DNA from: Rhizobium sp. Leaf371
GTDB lineage: Bacteria; Pseudomonadota; Alphaproteobacteria; Rhizobiales; Rhizobiaceae
Assembly (NCBI RefSeq): GCF_001424045.1
Contig: NZ_LMQB01000023.1
Location: forward strand, 496,001 to 560,000
Reading direction: 5' to 3'
DNA length: 64,000 nucleotides
Shown here: positions 34,876-43,425 of the stretch, piece after piece
Numbering within the stretch: the first letter of the stretch is position 1
How the letters are laid out: each line of letters starts with the position of its first letter
Notes under the pieces: model-generated
Told to the model about the DNA's origin: nothing
What the model saw: only the letters and a program-made list of their open reading frames with translations
The model's database searches: none
Made by a program: the position numbers and the translations under genes

Positions 34876-35171
34876 GCGCGTTCGTCTTCCAGCCGCAGGA
34901 TGACGGCCGCGTCGAGCGGATCGAACCGGACGCCGAGGCTGTCGGCCGCCGGCCACAGGGCGCCGAGATGATCGACCACGACGCTGCGGCCCGTCGCGCC
35001 GCGCAGCACGAAACGGTCGGCCCAGACCGACAGCTTCAGGCCGCGCGCCGCCAGCACCCGGTTGGCGGCGGCCGCCTGCCGCATGCGCTCGGCCGCCGGC
35101 ATGGCGAGGGCGACGTCGCCGCCCTGGCTCCAGTGGTCGGCATTGGCGAAGGCACCGCAGAGGCCGCACAT
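34872..35171 (-). CDS. Small conserved protein with N-terminal CGLCG motif
   Basis: 99 residues starting MCGLCGAFANADHWSQGG. The two cysteines in C-G-L-C-G and a nearby His could bind metal; the rest looks like a small alpha/beta domain (VLAARGLKLSVWADRFVLRGATG). No named family recognised. Translation is coupled on both sides: one base after the deacetylase stop and a four-base overlap with the CobW gene. The arrangement argues for an adaptor or metal-transfer role, which is inference. Confidence 0.75.
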   Translation of the reverse strand: MCGLCGAFANADHWSQGGDVALAMPAAERMRQAAAANRVLAARGLKLSVWADRFVLRGATGRSVVVDHLGALWPAADSLGVRFDPLDAAVILRLEDERA

Positions 35172-35172
35172 G

Positions 35173-36072
35173 TCAGGGCTTCGGCCGCTCCCTGCCCGAG
35201 CGGGGGAAGCGCGTGGCGAAATCCTGCGCGATCTCCTCCATCGTCACGAATTTTACGCCCTCGTAGCCCTTCAGCGTCTTGAACAGGCGTTCGTGCATCT
35301 TCAAGACATGCGGCCGGCCGGAAACATCGGGATGGATGGTGATCGGGAAGACGGCATAGTCGTAATTCTCGTAGACCCATTCGAACTGGTCGAGCCACTG
35401 CTGCTCCAGATCGCGCGGGCTGACGAAGCCGTGGCTGTTGGGCGCGGCCTTGATGAACATCATCGGCGGGAGATCGTCGAGGTTCCAGGAAGCCGGGATC
35501 TCGATCAGGTCCGTCTCGGGGCCCGCCACATAGGGCTTCATCCAGGTGGAGGGATGCTGCGAATAGTCGATCTTCGTCCATTCGTCGCCCACGGTGACAT
35601 AATAGGGGAAGTGGTCGTTGTGCATCAGGGAGTGGTCGTAGAGGATGCCCTTTTCCTTGAGCAGGGCATTGGTCTTGGAACCGAACTCCCACCAGGGCGC
35701 GACATAGCCGCGCGGCGGCTTGCCCGAGAGCTGGGTGATCAGATCGACGCATTTGTCGAAGATCGCCTCTTCCTGCTCCGGCGTCATGGCGATCGGGTTC
35801 TCGTGGCTGTAGCCATGCATGCCGATCTCGTGGCCTGCGTCGGCCACGGCCTTCATCTCGTCCCAGAAGGTCTCGATGGAATGGCCGGGAATGAACCAGG
35901 TGGTCCGGATGCCCCAGGCCTGAAACATCTTCAGCAGGCGGACGCTGCCGACCTTGCCGGCGAAGACGCCGCGCGAGATATCGCAGGGACTGTCCTCCCC
36001 GCCATAGGAACCGAGCCACCCCGCGACGGCATCCACATCGATGCCGTAGGAAACGAAGATCTCTTTTGCCAT
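35173..36072 (-). CDS. Polysaccharide deacetylase family (NodB-fold) amidohydrolase, PuuE/PgdA-like
   Basis: 299 residues from the Met complementary to 36070-36072 (AAGGA ten bases upstream; a Met three codons earlier is too near it). NodB-fold metal site: Asp12/Asp14 in IDVDAVAGW, His86 and His90 in [19 protein letters not shown] and [11 protein letters not shown] are typical of the HpPgdA/allantoinase (PuuE) branch, which acts on small molecules or atypical glycans rather than chitin. Cytosolic: no signal peptide. First gene of a three-gene operon with a CGLCG protein and a CobW GTPase. Confidence 0.85.
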   Translation of the reverse strand: MAKEIFVSYGIDVDAVAGWLGSYGGEDSPCDISRGVFAGKVGSVRLLKMFQAWGIRTTWFIPGHSIETFWDEMKAVADAGHEIGMHGYSHENPIAMTPEQEEAIFDKCVDLITQLSGKPPRGYVAPWWEFGSKTNALLKEKGILYDHSLMHNDHFPYYVTVGDEWTKIDYSQHPSTWMKPYVAGPETDLIEIPASWNLDDLPPMMFIKAAPNSHGFVSPRDLEQQWLDQFEWVYENYDYAVFPITIHPDVSGRPHVLKMHERLFKTLKGYEGVKFVTMEEIAQDFATRFPRSGRERPKP

Positions 36073-36299
36073 TGCTGTCATTCCTTATCCCGAGTGCGCC
36101 GAAAGCATCAGCTTAGAGAGGCCTGCCGGCAGGTCAACGGCCTCCAAAAGGTTGTTTCGGAAGGAGGCACGATCATCGCGGGTGGAGGACAGCGTCCAGA
36201 AATTGCTGTGAAGACGGAAGGCGGATAGTCTTACTTCCGTCCCAAGAGAGGTGAAGGCCCTGGACGGTCTCAACAAACATTGGGCGCCGACAACGTTCG

Positions 36300-36326
36300 C
36301 TCCATATAATTAAACGGAGTATGGAG
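36300..36326 (+). promoter_or_regulatory. Inverted repeat over a perfect -10 box
   Basis: CTCCATA (36300-36306) pairs with TATGGAG (36320-36326), enclosing TATAAT (36305-36310). The only upstream -35 candidate, TTGGGC (36280-36285), is weak and 19 bases away, so an activator may be needed. The right arm also supplies the Shine-Dalgarno GGAG for the gene at 36335, so a bound repressor or an RNA fold would block both steps. Confidence 0.5.
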
Positions 36327-36334
36327 TATATTGT

Positions 36335-36913
36335 ATGCCTAGAACAGATTTCGTCGCTGATCTGCGAGACCTTGATAATCTGATAGCGTACATCATCAAA
36401 GACGACCTTGGGAAAATTTACGAATCCCTGTCGGCTCTAGATAGGCCAATCAGAAAAATTGAAAACGTCGAAGATTTCAATGAAATGGGAGCAGGTTCGC
36501 CAGCTGATAAAGCGGGTCTCTTGCTGCTTCAAATTGTCCCGACCGTCGGTGAAAAATGGTGCCACCTGAAAGACAACAAGGTGAATTTTGATGGACGTCA
36601 GGGCGTGCGCACATCCATCCTAGGATACCCACTCATCCAGTTATACCTCGGAGGAGTCGTTGTCGGTTCGAACTCCATTCTCAAGTCGACGCTGGGTGTG
36701 GGCACGGCTGCCGGATATAAAAAGCGTGCGGTTTCGGAGGCGGACATCCAGACGATCGAAAGCGTTGATTGGAAAGGAGTCAAGGAGACTTACAACACGA
36801 TCGTCAAATTCATCAAGGCGAACGCTGATGGGAAGACGGCCGATGACGCCTTTATATTGAGTGGTGCGCGCACGCTTCTGAACAGCGGATATAATCCGGT
36901 TTCGGCATTTTGA
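36335..36913 (+). CDS. Orphan protein of unknown function in AT-richer DNA
   Basis: 192 residues with no family I recognise. Soluble, with an acidic-basic N-terminal helix region (about 1-45), a hydrophobic middle (SILGYPLIQLYLGGVVVGSNSILK, about 93-117, possibly membrane-associated or a buried strand pair) and a C-terminal part with alternating helices. Codon use is clearly more AT-rich than in the neighbours (many ATA, AAA, GAT, TTG codons), and it has its own TATAAT box and inverted repeat. GGAG eight bases before ATG. These traits suggest recent horizontal gain. Could be a phage- or defence-related single gene, but nothing proves it. Confidence 0.65.
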   Translation: MPRTDFVADLRDLDNLIAYIIKDDLGKIYESLSALDRPIRKIENVEDFNEMGAGSPADKAGLLLLQIVPTVGEKWCHLKDNKVNFDGRQGVRTSILGYPLIQLYLGGVVVGSNSILKSTLGVGTAAGYKKRAVSEADIQTIESVDWKGVKETYNTIVKFIKANADGKTADDAFILSGARTLLNSGYNPVSAF

Positions 36914-37099
36914 CGTGCGGCGGCACCGAGAGTTGTCTGGGGCCGCAGCTTACGCAGCAGGATGAGGGTGCGTTTTTGAGAAGCCCCGTTCTGGCGATCG
37001 TTTCTGTCGAGGTTTGAAGGCGGGCTCGACCTGGAATCGCGCGACCTGACGTCCGGCAGGTCAGGGACCTCTTTCTCATCTCGCGGAGGCCGGACGCCA

Positions 37100-37118
37100 T
37101 TCCGGCTTGAGGCCGGAA
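37100..37118. repeat. Short palindrome (TTCCGGC/GCCGGAA) in the spacer beside the orphan gene
   Basis: Seven-base arms with a five-base loop (TTGAG). It lies 28 bases past the aldo/keto reductase stop on the minus strand and may act as its terminator. Another small inverted repeat (CCTGAC/GTCAGG) lies near 37048-37070. The rest of 36914-37145 holds nothing I can name. Confidence 0.4.
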
Positions 37119-37145
37119 CGACGGCGGACGTGGGGGCGAGCTTTC

Positions 37146-38096
37146 CTATTCGCTCGCCTCGTTCAGCCGCTGGCAATCCTCGTCCGAGAGATCGATCTCG
37201 GCCGCCTTCGTCAGGCTCTGCAGCTGGTCGAGGCTCGTGGCACTCGCGATCGGAGCAGTCACGCCGCGGCGGGCCATGATCCAGGCCAGCGCGATTTCGG
37301 CCTGCGTCCCGTGCTTTTCCGCCGCGATCTCGTCCAGCGCACCGAGAATGCGCATGCCGCGGCCGTCGAGATATTTCTCCACGCCCTTGCCACGTACCTT
37401 GCCTTCGAGGTCCTTGTGCGAGCGGTACTTGCCCGAGAGGAAGCCGGAGGCGAGGCTGTAGTAGGTGATGACGCCGATCTCCTCGGCGATGCAGAGATTG
37501 CGCAGCGCGCCGTCGAAGCCCGACCGGTCGTAGAGATTGTATTCCGGCTGGAGAACGTCGTAGCGCGGCAGGCCGTTGTCCCTGGCGACGTCGAGCGACT
37601 GGCGCAGCTGGCCGGCATCGAGGTTGGAGGCGCCGATGGCGCGGATCTTGCCCTTTTTCACCAGCGCCTCATAGGCGCCGAGCGTCTCCTCGTACGGCGT
37701 GTCGGCATCCGGCCAGTGCGAGAGGTAGAGATCGATATGATCGGTGTTGAGGCGCAGGAGCGAATCGTCGACGGCCTTGGAAATCCACTGTTCCGACAGG
37801 CCCTTGCGCCCCTCGCCCATGTCGGAGCCGACCTTGGTGATGATCACGACCTCGTCGCGCGGGCGCTTCGTCTGGCGCAGCCATTTGCCGATGATCGTCT
37901 CGGACTCGCCGCCCTTGTTGCCCGGTGCCCAGGCGGAATAGACGTCGGCCGTGTCGATGGCGTTGAAGCCGGCATCGAAGAAGGCGTCGAGCAGGCGGAA
38001 GGACGTCGTCTCGTCGGCGGTCCAGCCGAACACGTTGCCCCCGAACACCAGCGGCGCGATCGACAGCCCCGTACGGCCCAGATTTCTCTTTTCCAT
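37146..38096 (-). CDS. Aldo/keto reductase
   Basis: 316 residues from the Met complementary to 38094-38096, which has GGAGAG seven bases upstream. The AKR tetrad is present: Asp and Tyr in AIDTADVYSAW, Lys in IITKVGS, His in LYLSHWPD. SIGASN, YNLYDRSG and the NADPH-binding C-terminus PIASATSLDQLQSL follow. Resembles the YajO/IolS (AKR12/13-like) group; natural substrate unknown. Confidence 0.9.
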   Translation of the reverse strand: MEKRNLGRTGLSIAPLVFGGNVFGWTADETTSFRLLDAFFDAGFNAIDTADVYSAWAPGNKGGESETIIGKWLRQTKRPRDEVVIITKVGSDMGEGRKGLSEQWISKAVDDSLLRLNTDHIDLYLSHWPDADTPYEETLGAYEALVKKGKIRAIGASNLDAGQLRQSLDVARDNGLPRYDVLQPEYNLYDRSGFDGALRNLCIAEEIGVITYYSLASGFLSGKYRSHKDLEGKVRGKGVEKYLDGRGMRILGALDEIAAEKHGTQAEIALAWIMARRGVTAPIASATSLDQLQSLTKAAEIDLSDEDCQRLNEASE

Positions 38097-38426
38097 GGAA
38101 ACTCTCCGGTTTGGTCTCGGATAAAAGGGGTTCGGGGCCGCAGCCCAGCCTTCGACATAGGCCCCCGTCACGCCGCCTGACAGGGCCGGCCGGTCAAAAG
38201 GTGCGACGGGCCTTGGGAAAGCCAAACCAGAAACATGGGGGAAGCGGGGTCATGTCCGGGTCGCGAGACAGACAGTCCGTCCGTGCCATGGCATAAGCAT
38301 GTCGCGCAAATGTGTGCCGCGGTTTCGCGCATACGCCATGCGGTCAACAAGGACGAGACCCTTTGCCGTGAACCCGTGTTCCCGGCAAAGGGTCTCGTCC
38401 GGCGCACCATCAGGGAGAAGCAGGTT
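38097..38426. other. 330-bp spacer between divergent oxidoreductase genes
   Basis: No gene supported in either direction. The notable content is a very strong hairpin (38351-38400) close to the Gfo/Idh/MocA gene. The remainder is GC-rich without clear promoter consensus. Confidence 0.5.
38351..38400 (+). repeat. 50-bp near-perfect palindrome in the leader of the Gfo/Idh/MocA gene
   Basis: GGACGAGACCCTTTGCCG (38351-38368) pairs perfectly with 38383-38400; after one T/C mismatch the stem continues four more pairs (GAAC/GTTC) to a CCGT tetraloop. Twenty-two base pairs with one mismatch is far stronger than any terminator here, and no T-run follows. It ends 26 bases before ATG 38427. The inner core GTGAACCCGTGTTC is nearly repeated in the palindrome at 62591-62622. 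Confidence 0.85.
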
Positions 38427-39413
38427 ATGTTGAGGTTCGGAATTCTGTCGACCGCCAAGATCGGTCGCGACGCGGTCGTCCCCGCCATTCAGGACGCGGA
38501 AAATTGCGTCGTCACCGCCATTGCCAGCCGCGATGGTGCCCGGGCGCGGGAGATGGCCGACCGGTTTTCCGTGCCGCACGCCTTTGCGAGCTATGAGGAG
38601 ATGCTGGCCTCCGACGTGATCGATGCCGTCTACATTCCCCTGCCGACCGCCCAGCATGTCGAATGGTCGATCCGGGCTGCGGAAGCCGGCAAGCACGTGC
38701 TCTGCGAAAAGCCGATCGCGCTCAAGGCGCAGGAGATCGACCGGCTGATCGAGGCGCGGGACCGCACGGGCGTGCTGATCTCGGAAGCCTATATGATCAC
38801 CTACAGCCCCGTCTGGCACAAGGTGCGGGCGCTGCTTGCCGAAGGGGCGATCGGCCGGCTGCGGCATGTGCAGGGCGCCTTCACCTATTTCAACCGCGAC
38901 CCGGCGAACATGCGCAACATTCCGGCGCTCGGCGGCGGCGGGCTTCCCGATATCGGCGTCTACCCGACCATGGCCACCCGTTTCTCCACAGGCATCGAGC
39001 CGCAGCGCGTGCAGGCGACCACCGAGCGGGATGCGACCTTCGGCACCGATATCTATTCGAGCGTGCGGGCCGATTTCGGCGGGTTCGAGCTGTCCTTCTA
39101 CATCTCGACCCAGCTCGCCGCGCGTCAGGTCATGGTGTTCCACGGCGAAGAGGGCGTGATCGAGGTGACCTCCCCCTTCAATGCCGAGCGCTACGGCCGC
39201 CAAGAAGTGGTCCTGACCAACCAGAACCACAGCCAGTCCCAGCTTTTCCGCTTTCAGGACACGCGCCAGTACAAGCTTCAGGCCGAAGCCTTTTCACGCG
39301 CGGCCACGGGGGGAGAGGATGCCGTGGTGACGCTCGAAAACTCGCGCGCCAATCAGGCCTTCATCGACGCGATCTACCGCGCCAGCGACAAGGACGGCTG
39401 GGAAGCCGTCTGA
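38427..39413 (+). CDS. Gfo/Idh/MocA-family oxidoreductase
   Basis: 328 residues from ATG 38427; similarity begins [22 protein letters not shown], a Rossmann start where GxGxxG is replaced by S-T-A-K-I-G. The family's catalytic-type motif is [13 protein letters not shown] (Lys of EKP) and the C-terminal beta-sheet domain carries [13 protein letters not shown] with Asp/Tyr. Relatives include inositol and 1,5-anhydrofructose/xylose dehydrogenases; substrate not predictable. Its leader contains a 50-bp hairpin. Confidence 0.9.
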   Translation: MLRFGILSTAKIGRDAVVPAIQDAENCVVTAIASRDGARAREMADRFSVPHAFASYEEMLASDVIDAVYIPLPTAQHVEWSIRAAEAGKHVLCEKPIALKAQEIDRLIEARDRTGVLISEAYMITYSPVWHKVRALLAEGAIGRLRHVQGAFTYFNRDPANMRNIPALGGGGLPDIGVYPTMATRFSTGIEPQRVQATTERDATFGTDIYSSVRADFGGFELSFYISTQLAARQVMVFHGEEGVIEVTSPFNAERYGRQEVVLTNQNHSQSQLFRFQDTRQYKLQAEAFSRAATGGEDAVVTLENSRANQAFIDAIYRASDKDGWEAV

Positions 39414-39416
39414 GGC

Positions 39417-39680
39417 TCAGACGAGCCCGACAAGGCCCGATGCCGTGGTGCCGGACGCAAAAATGCGGTCGGCCCGCAGCGGCAGGAGCGTGCCCTGGGG
39501 AACGCCGGCGAGCGTGACGAGCGCGCCCGACTGCATGCGCAGCGCGATCGCACCGCCGGAGCCGACGAAGATCGCCCGCGTCGTCTCCGGCAGATCGAGC
39601 GCGTCGGCGGGCGTGATGGCGAAGGCATGCGTGGCGGGGCTCGAAAGGGAGTCTGCCGTGTGGGCGTAACGGTCGGTCAT
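39417..39680 (-). CDS. Spike base protein-like (RCAP_rcc01079 family)
   Basis: 87 residues. Pattern HAFAITPADALDLPETTRAIFVGSGGAIALRM followed by LPLRADRIFASGTTASGLVGLV resembles the short spike-base proteins associated with gene transfer agents and phages in alphaproteobacteria: ITP-x-D-x-x-DLP-x-x-TRA, then TLLPLR and GTTA-G. No other capsid or tail gene is near. The stop lies three bases past the convergent Gfo/Idh stop. Start taken at the Met complementary to 39678-39680; the Shine-Dalgarno is distant. Family call is from memory and should be checked. Confidence 0.6.
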   Translation of the reverse strand: MTDRYAHTADSLSSPATHAFAITPADALDLPETTRAIFVGSGGAIALRMQSGALVTLAGVPQGTLLPLRADRIFASGTTASGLVGLV

Positions 39681-39824
39681 GGTGCTGCGGTCCTTTTTTC
39701 CGGTTGTTGACGGTCTTGTCCCGACAGGATGCCGCAGCCGGAAGAGGCGGGGAAAACCGGCACCGGAATTCTTCGCTCGAACGCGGCGTCTGGTCATCGA
39801 CGCCGCCGCGCGTCAGAATGGGGC

Positions 39825-41393
39825 ATGAGCTTTTCCTTCGATGCCGATTCGCCGTCAAACCTTTGGGAATATTCCGTTTCCGAGCTGTCCGGCTCGATCA
39901 AGCGGACGATGGAGCAGGCCTTCGACCAGGTGCGCGTGCGCGGCGAGATCTGCGGCTATCGCGGTCCGCATTCCTCGGGCCATGCCTATTTCGGGCTGAA
40001 GGACGACCGCGCCCGCATCGATGCCGTGGTCTGGAAGGGCACGATGGGCAAGCTGCGCTTCAAGCCCGAAGAGGGCATGGAGGTCATCGCGGTCGGCAAG
40101 GTCACCACCTTTCCGGGCTCGTCCAAGTACCAGATCATGATCGAGACGCTGGAGCCGGCCGGTGCCGGCGCGCTGATGGCGCTTCTGGAGGAGCGCCGGC
40201 GCAAGCTCGCCGCCGAAGGCCTGTTCGAGGAAAGCCGCAAGCAGCTCCTGCCCTTCATGCCGCGCGTCATCGGCGTGGTGACGTCGCCGACCGGCGCCGT
40301 CATCCGCGATATCCTGCACCGCATCGCCGATCGCTTTCCGGTGCATGTCGTCGTCTGGCCGGTCAAGGTGCAGGGCGAAGGGTCGGGCAACGCGGTGGCC
40401 GCCGCCATTCGCGGCTTCAACGCACTGGAACCCGGCGGTCCGATCGCGCGGCCGGACGTGCTGATCGTCGCGCGCGGCGGCGGCAGTCTCGAAGACCTCT
40501 GGGGCTTCAACGACGAGGCCGTGGTGCGGGCCGCCGCGGCCTCCGATATCCCGCTGATCTCGGCCGTGGGGCACGAGACCGACTGGACGCTGATCGACCA
40601 TGCGGCCGACCGACGCGCGCCGACGCCGACCGGGGCCGCGGAAATGGCGGTGCCGGTGCGGGCCGATCTCGAGGCGACGCTGTCGGCGCTCACCGCCCGC
40701 CTGCGCAACGCCGCCGGCCGGCACATGGACAATCGCCGGCAATCGCTGCGCGCGCTCGCCCGCGCGCTGCCCTCGCTCGATCAGGTGCTCGCCCTTCCCC
40801 GCCGCCGCTTCGACGAGGCGGCGTCCGGGCTGGTGCGCGGGCTGATCCGCAACACCGCCGACAAGCGCCGCAGCTATGAGCGCGTCGGCGCGCATCTGCG
40901 TCCCGATATCCTCACCGCCCGGATCAACGATCGCCGCCAGCGTCTCTCGGAGCGGATGGTGCGGGCCGAACGCAATGTCGAGCGGCTGATCGCGCGGGCC
41001 GGCTCGCGGGTGACCTCGGCGGATGCGGCCCTGCGCGGCCTGCCCGTGCGGCTGCTCTCGCAGATCCATCGCTCGGGCGATCGGCTGAAAGGCCTGTCGG
41101 GCCGGGCCGATGCCGCCGTCATCGCCGATCTGCGCCGCGCCCGCAGCGCGGTCTCCGCCCAGGACCGGGTGCTGCAGTCGCTCTCCTACCAGAACGTGCT
41201 GGCCCGCGGCTATGCGATCGTGCGGGATGCGGACGGCGCCCCGGTCAAGGCCGCGGCCGCGCTTTCCAACGGCCAGTCGGTGGCCCTGCAATTTGCCGAC
41301 GGCACGGTCGGCGCCATCACCACCGAGGGCACGCCGCCCAGGCAGCGCAAGCGCGGCGGCGCGGAACCGGCCAAGCAGGGCAGTCTGTTCTAG
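39825..41393 (+). CDS. xseA: Exodeoxyribonuclease VII large subunit
   Basis: 522 residues, the length seen in rhizobia. N-terminal OB-fold (about 20-110: [28 protein letters not shown]), catalytic domain with [35 protein letters not shown] and [13 protein letters not shown], then a long coiled-coil region (about 310-450) and a C-terminal beta segment ([13 protein letters not shown]). Degrades single-stranded DNA with XseB, which is not in this window. Start chosen at [10 protein letters not shown]; the open frame upstream has no similarity. Confidence 0.96.
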   Translation: MSFSFDADSPSNLWEYSVSELSGSIKRTMEQAFDQVRVRGEICGYRGPHSSGHAYFGLKDDRARIDAVVWKGTMGKLRFKPEEGMEVIAVGKVTTFPGSSKYQIMIETLEPAGAGALMALLEERRRKLAAEGLFEESRKQLLPFMPRVIGVVTSPTGAVIRDILHRIADRFPVHVVVWPVKVQGEGSGNAVAAAIRGFNALEPGGPIARPDVLIVARGGGSLEDLWGFNDEAVVRAAAASDIPLISAVGHETDWTLIDHAADRRAPTPTGAAEMAVPVRADLEATLSALTARLRNAAGRHMDNRRQSLRALARALPSLDQVLALPRRRFDEAASGLVRGLIRNTADKRRSYERVGAHLRPDILTARINDRRQRLSERMVRAERNVERLIARAGSRVTSADAALRGLPVRLLSQIHRSGDRLKGLSGRADAAVIADLRRARSAVSAQDRVLQSLSYQNVLARGYAIVRDADGAPVKAAAALSNGQSVALQFADGTVGAITTEGTPPRQRKRGGAEPAKQGSLF

Positions 41394-41463
41394 CGTTCGG
41401 GAGCGACGGCGGGGCCGGTCTCCACAGGTCGATGCGACGACGAACGGTTTTAAGGGGTCTCCG

Positions 41464-42066
41464 ATGCATTTCCTTCTCGTGCTCGCCCATCCCCTGCCGG
41501 ACAGCTTTGCCGCCGCGGTGGCCGACACCGCGACGCGGGCGCTGGAAGCGCAGGGCCACAGCGTCGATCGTCTCGATCTCTATGCGGAGGATTTCGACCC
41601 GCGCCTGAGCCGGGCCGAGCGCCGCGGTTATTTCGACGACCCCTATGACAGCACCGGCGTCGGTCCGATCGTCGAGCGACTGTCTGCGGCCGACGGGCTG
41701 ATCCTCGTCTTTCCGCAATGGTGGTTCAATTTCCCGGCCATCCTCAAGGGCTTCTTCGACCGCGTCTTCGCGCCGGGCATCGCCTTCACCCATGACGCGG
41801 CGGGCGGGCGGATCGTGCGCAAGCTGATCAATATCCGCCTGCTCCATGCCTATACGACCACCGGCTCGCCCTGGTGGATCGCCCGCCTCGTCATGGGCGA
41901 TCCCGTCCGCCGCCTGCTCAAGCGCGGCATCGCGCCGTTCTGCGCCCGGGGCGTGGACTTCACGATGCTGTCGCTGCACGACATGGACCGGGCGACGGAC
42001 GCCCGGCGCCGCGCCCATCTCGACCGGATCGCGCGACACCTGCACCGTATCGGGCCGAGACCGTGA
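41464..42066 (+). CDS. NAD(P)H dehydrogenase (quinone)/flavodoxin-2 family
   Basis: 200 residues from ATG 41464, preceded by AGGGG. Flavodoxin-2 fold: MHFLLVLAHPLPDSFAAAVAD for the FMN phosphate loop, DGLILVFPQWWFNFPAILKGFFDRVFAPG as the KefF/MdaB-type signature, and TTTGSPWW. Reduces quinones or electrophiles with NAD(P)H. Followed 72 bp later by a MarR-type regulator on the same strand, which may control it. Confidence 0.88.
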   Translation: MHFLLVLAHPLPDSFAAAVADTATRALEAQGHSVDRLDLYAEDFDPRLSRAERRGYFDDPYDSTGVGPIVERLSAADGLILVFPQWWFNFPAILKGFFDRVFAPGIAFTHDAAGGRIVRKLINIRLLHAYTTTGSPWWIARLVMGDPVRRLLKRGIAPFCARGVDFTMLSLHDMDRATDARRRAHLDRIARHLHRIGPRP

Positions 42067-42137
42067 AAACGAGAACGCTTCCGTAACGATTTTCCGGGAC
42101 AAGTTGGTTCCTGTTTTCCGATGGACCCGGAGGGATC

Positions 42138-42488
42138 ATGCCGGTCGAACTGTCCGCAACGCAGGCGCTGACGCTCTGGCATACGGTTTCGCTCGATCAG
42201 GTTCGCATCGAGACCGGCGACCTGACGCTGCGGCAGATGGCCATCCTGCTCCATATCTACCTCGTGCCGCCGCCGCATACGGTGCGCGGTCTCGCCGCCA
42301 CGCTCGGCGTCACCAAGCCTGTCATCACGCGGGCGCTGGACACGATGGGCGAGCGCGGGCTGGTGGAGCGGGTGCGCGACGCGCGCGACCGGCGCAACGT
42401 CGTCATCAAACGCACCGTCACCGGCGCGCTCTATCTTGAAAAACTCGGCGATCTGATCATTGATCGCGGTCGTAGACTGTCCCTCTAG
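42138..42488 (+). CDS. MarR-family transcriptional regulator
   Basis: 116 residues, on the short side for MarR. Winged helix-turn-helix: LTLRQMAILLHIYLVPPPHTVRGLAATLGVTKPVITRALDTMGERGLVERVRDARDRRNVVIKRT with the Asp-x-Arg-Asp-x-Arg wing tip. The N-terminal dimerisation helix is short. MarR proteins respond to phenolics or oxidants, which suits the neighbouring quinone reductase. Good Shine-Dalgarno (GGAGG) before ATG. Confidence 0.88.
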   Translation: MPVELSATQALTLWHTVSLDQVRIETGDLTLRQMAILLHIYLVPPPHTVRGLAATLGVTKPVITRALDTMGERGLVERVRDARDRRNVVIKRTVTGALYLEKLGDLIIDRGRRLSL

Positions 42489-42498
42489 GATCTCTTTC

Positions 42499-42537
42499 CA
42501 GACCTCCGTCCCAGTCCTCCGTCCCAGACCTCCGGCC
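42499..42537. repeat. Three tandem 13-bp repeats between marR-like and nlpC-like genes
   Basis: CAGACCTCCGTCC (42499-42511), CAGTCCTCCGTCC (42512-42524) and CAGACCTCCGGCC (42525-42537). They fill the whole gap between the marR stop and the NlpC/P60 start region, so copy number sets the spacing between the genes. Confidence 0.9.
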
Positions 42538-42548
42538 ATGTGAGCATG

Positions 42549-43415
42549 ATGACCCATTCCTTCGACCGCAGGCTTCATGCCTATCGCCCGGATCTCGCGG
42601 AGGAAGGCCTGCGCGGCCATGTCGATGCGCTTGCCTATACCGCCGGCTCTTCCGCCGTCTGCTGCGTGCCGGTGATGCCCCTGCGGGCCGAGCCGGATCT
42701 CGGCTGCGGCACGGACACGGAACTGCTGATCGGCGAAACCGTGCGCGTGCTCGACACATCGCATGGCTGGGCCTGGGTCAAGGCGGATGCCGACAGCTAT
42801 GTCGGCTATATCCCGGATTTCGCCGTGGTCAGCATCCAGAAGAGCCCGACGCACATCATCACGGCGCCACGCACCTTCGTCTATTCCGGGCCGGATCTGC
42901 GCTTCCCCACCGTGCAGGCCCTGTCGATGGGCAGCCGCATCACCGCGATCGACGAGCGCAGCACGCGCGGCACGCGCTATTTCCTGCTCGACAACGGACA
43001 GGCCGTCGTCGCGGGCCACTGCGCGCCGGTCGGCGAGGCGCACCCACGCGATTACGTCGCCATCGCCGCCCGCTTCCTCGAAACGCCCTATCTCTGGGGC
43101 GGCCGCTCCGGCTTCGGCATCGATTGCTCGGGCCTCGTGCAATTGTCGCTGATGATGACCGGCGTCAGCGCGCCGCGCGACACCGACATGCAGGCGATGT
43201 CGCTCGGCCGGGAGATCGCCCGCGACGCGCTGCGCCGCGGCGACCTCGTTTTCTGGAAGGGCCATGTCGCGATCATGGAGGACGAGGCGACGCTGATCCA
43301 TGCCAATGGCAACACGATGACGGTCGCCCGCGAAGGCCTGACCGAATCCATCGAGCGGATCGGCTGGCTCTACGACCAGCCCACCGCCTTCCGTCGCCCG
43401 GTCGAAGGGATGTAA
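42549..43415 (+). CDS. NlpC/P60 cysteine peptidase with SH3 domains
   Basis: 288 residues from ATG 42549 (an upstream GTG at 42540 and ATG at 42546 are in frame; none has a clear Shine-Dalgarno). N-terminal bacterial SH3 region (about 35-160, with ETVRVLDTSHGWAWVKA and YVGYIPDF) and a C-terminal NlpC/P60 domain with Cys193 (GIDCSGLV), His239 (GHVAIM) and His251 (LIHANG). Cleaves gamma-D-Glu-diamino-acid bonds in murein peptides. No signal peptide, so a recycling-type cytosolic role or unusual export is possible. Confidence 0.9.
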   Translation: MTHSFDRRLHAYRPDLAEEGLRGHVDALAYTAGSSAVCCVPVMPLRAEPDLGCGTDTELLIGETVRVLDTSHGWAWVKADADSYVGYIPDFAVVSIQKSPTHIITAPRTFVYSGPDLRFPTVQALSMGSRITAIDERSTRGTRYFLLDNGQAVVAGHCAPVGEAHPRDYVAIAARFLETPYLWGGRSGFGIDCSGLVQLSLMMTGVSAPRDTDMQAMSLGREIARDALRRGDLVFWKGHVAIMEDEATLIHANGNTMTVAREGLTESIERIGWLYDQPTAFRRPVEGM

Positions 43416-43425
43416 CGCGACACAA

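Noticed and set aside
36085-36276. 63-codon frame on the minus strand upstream of the deacetylase
   Set aside because: No Shine-Dalgarno, no similarity, and it lies in what should be the deacetylase leader.
36790-37176. 128-codon minus-strand frame overlapping the orphan gene
   Set aside because: Overlaps the orphan's 3' end and the end of the reductase; composition looks non-coding and the palindrome lies inside it.
39417-39680. Prophage or gene transfer agent locus around the spike-like gene
   Set aside because: Neighbours are ordinary oxidoreductase and xseA genes; no capsid, terminase, tail or integrase gene is present.
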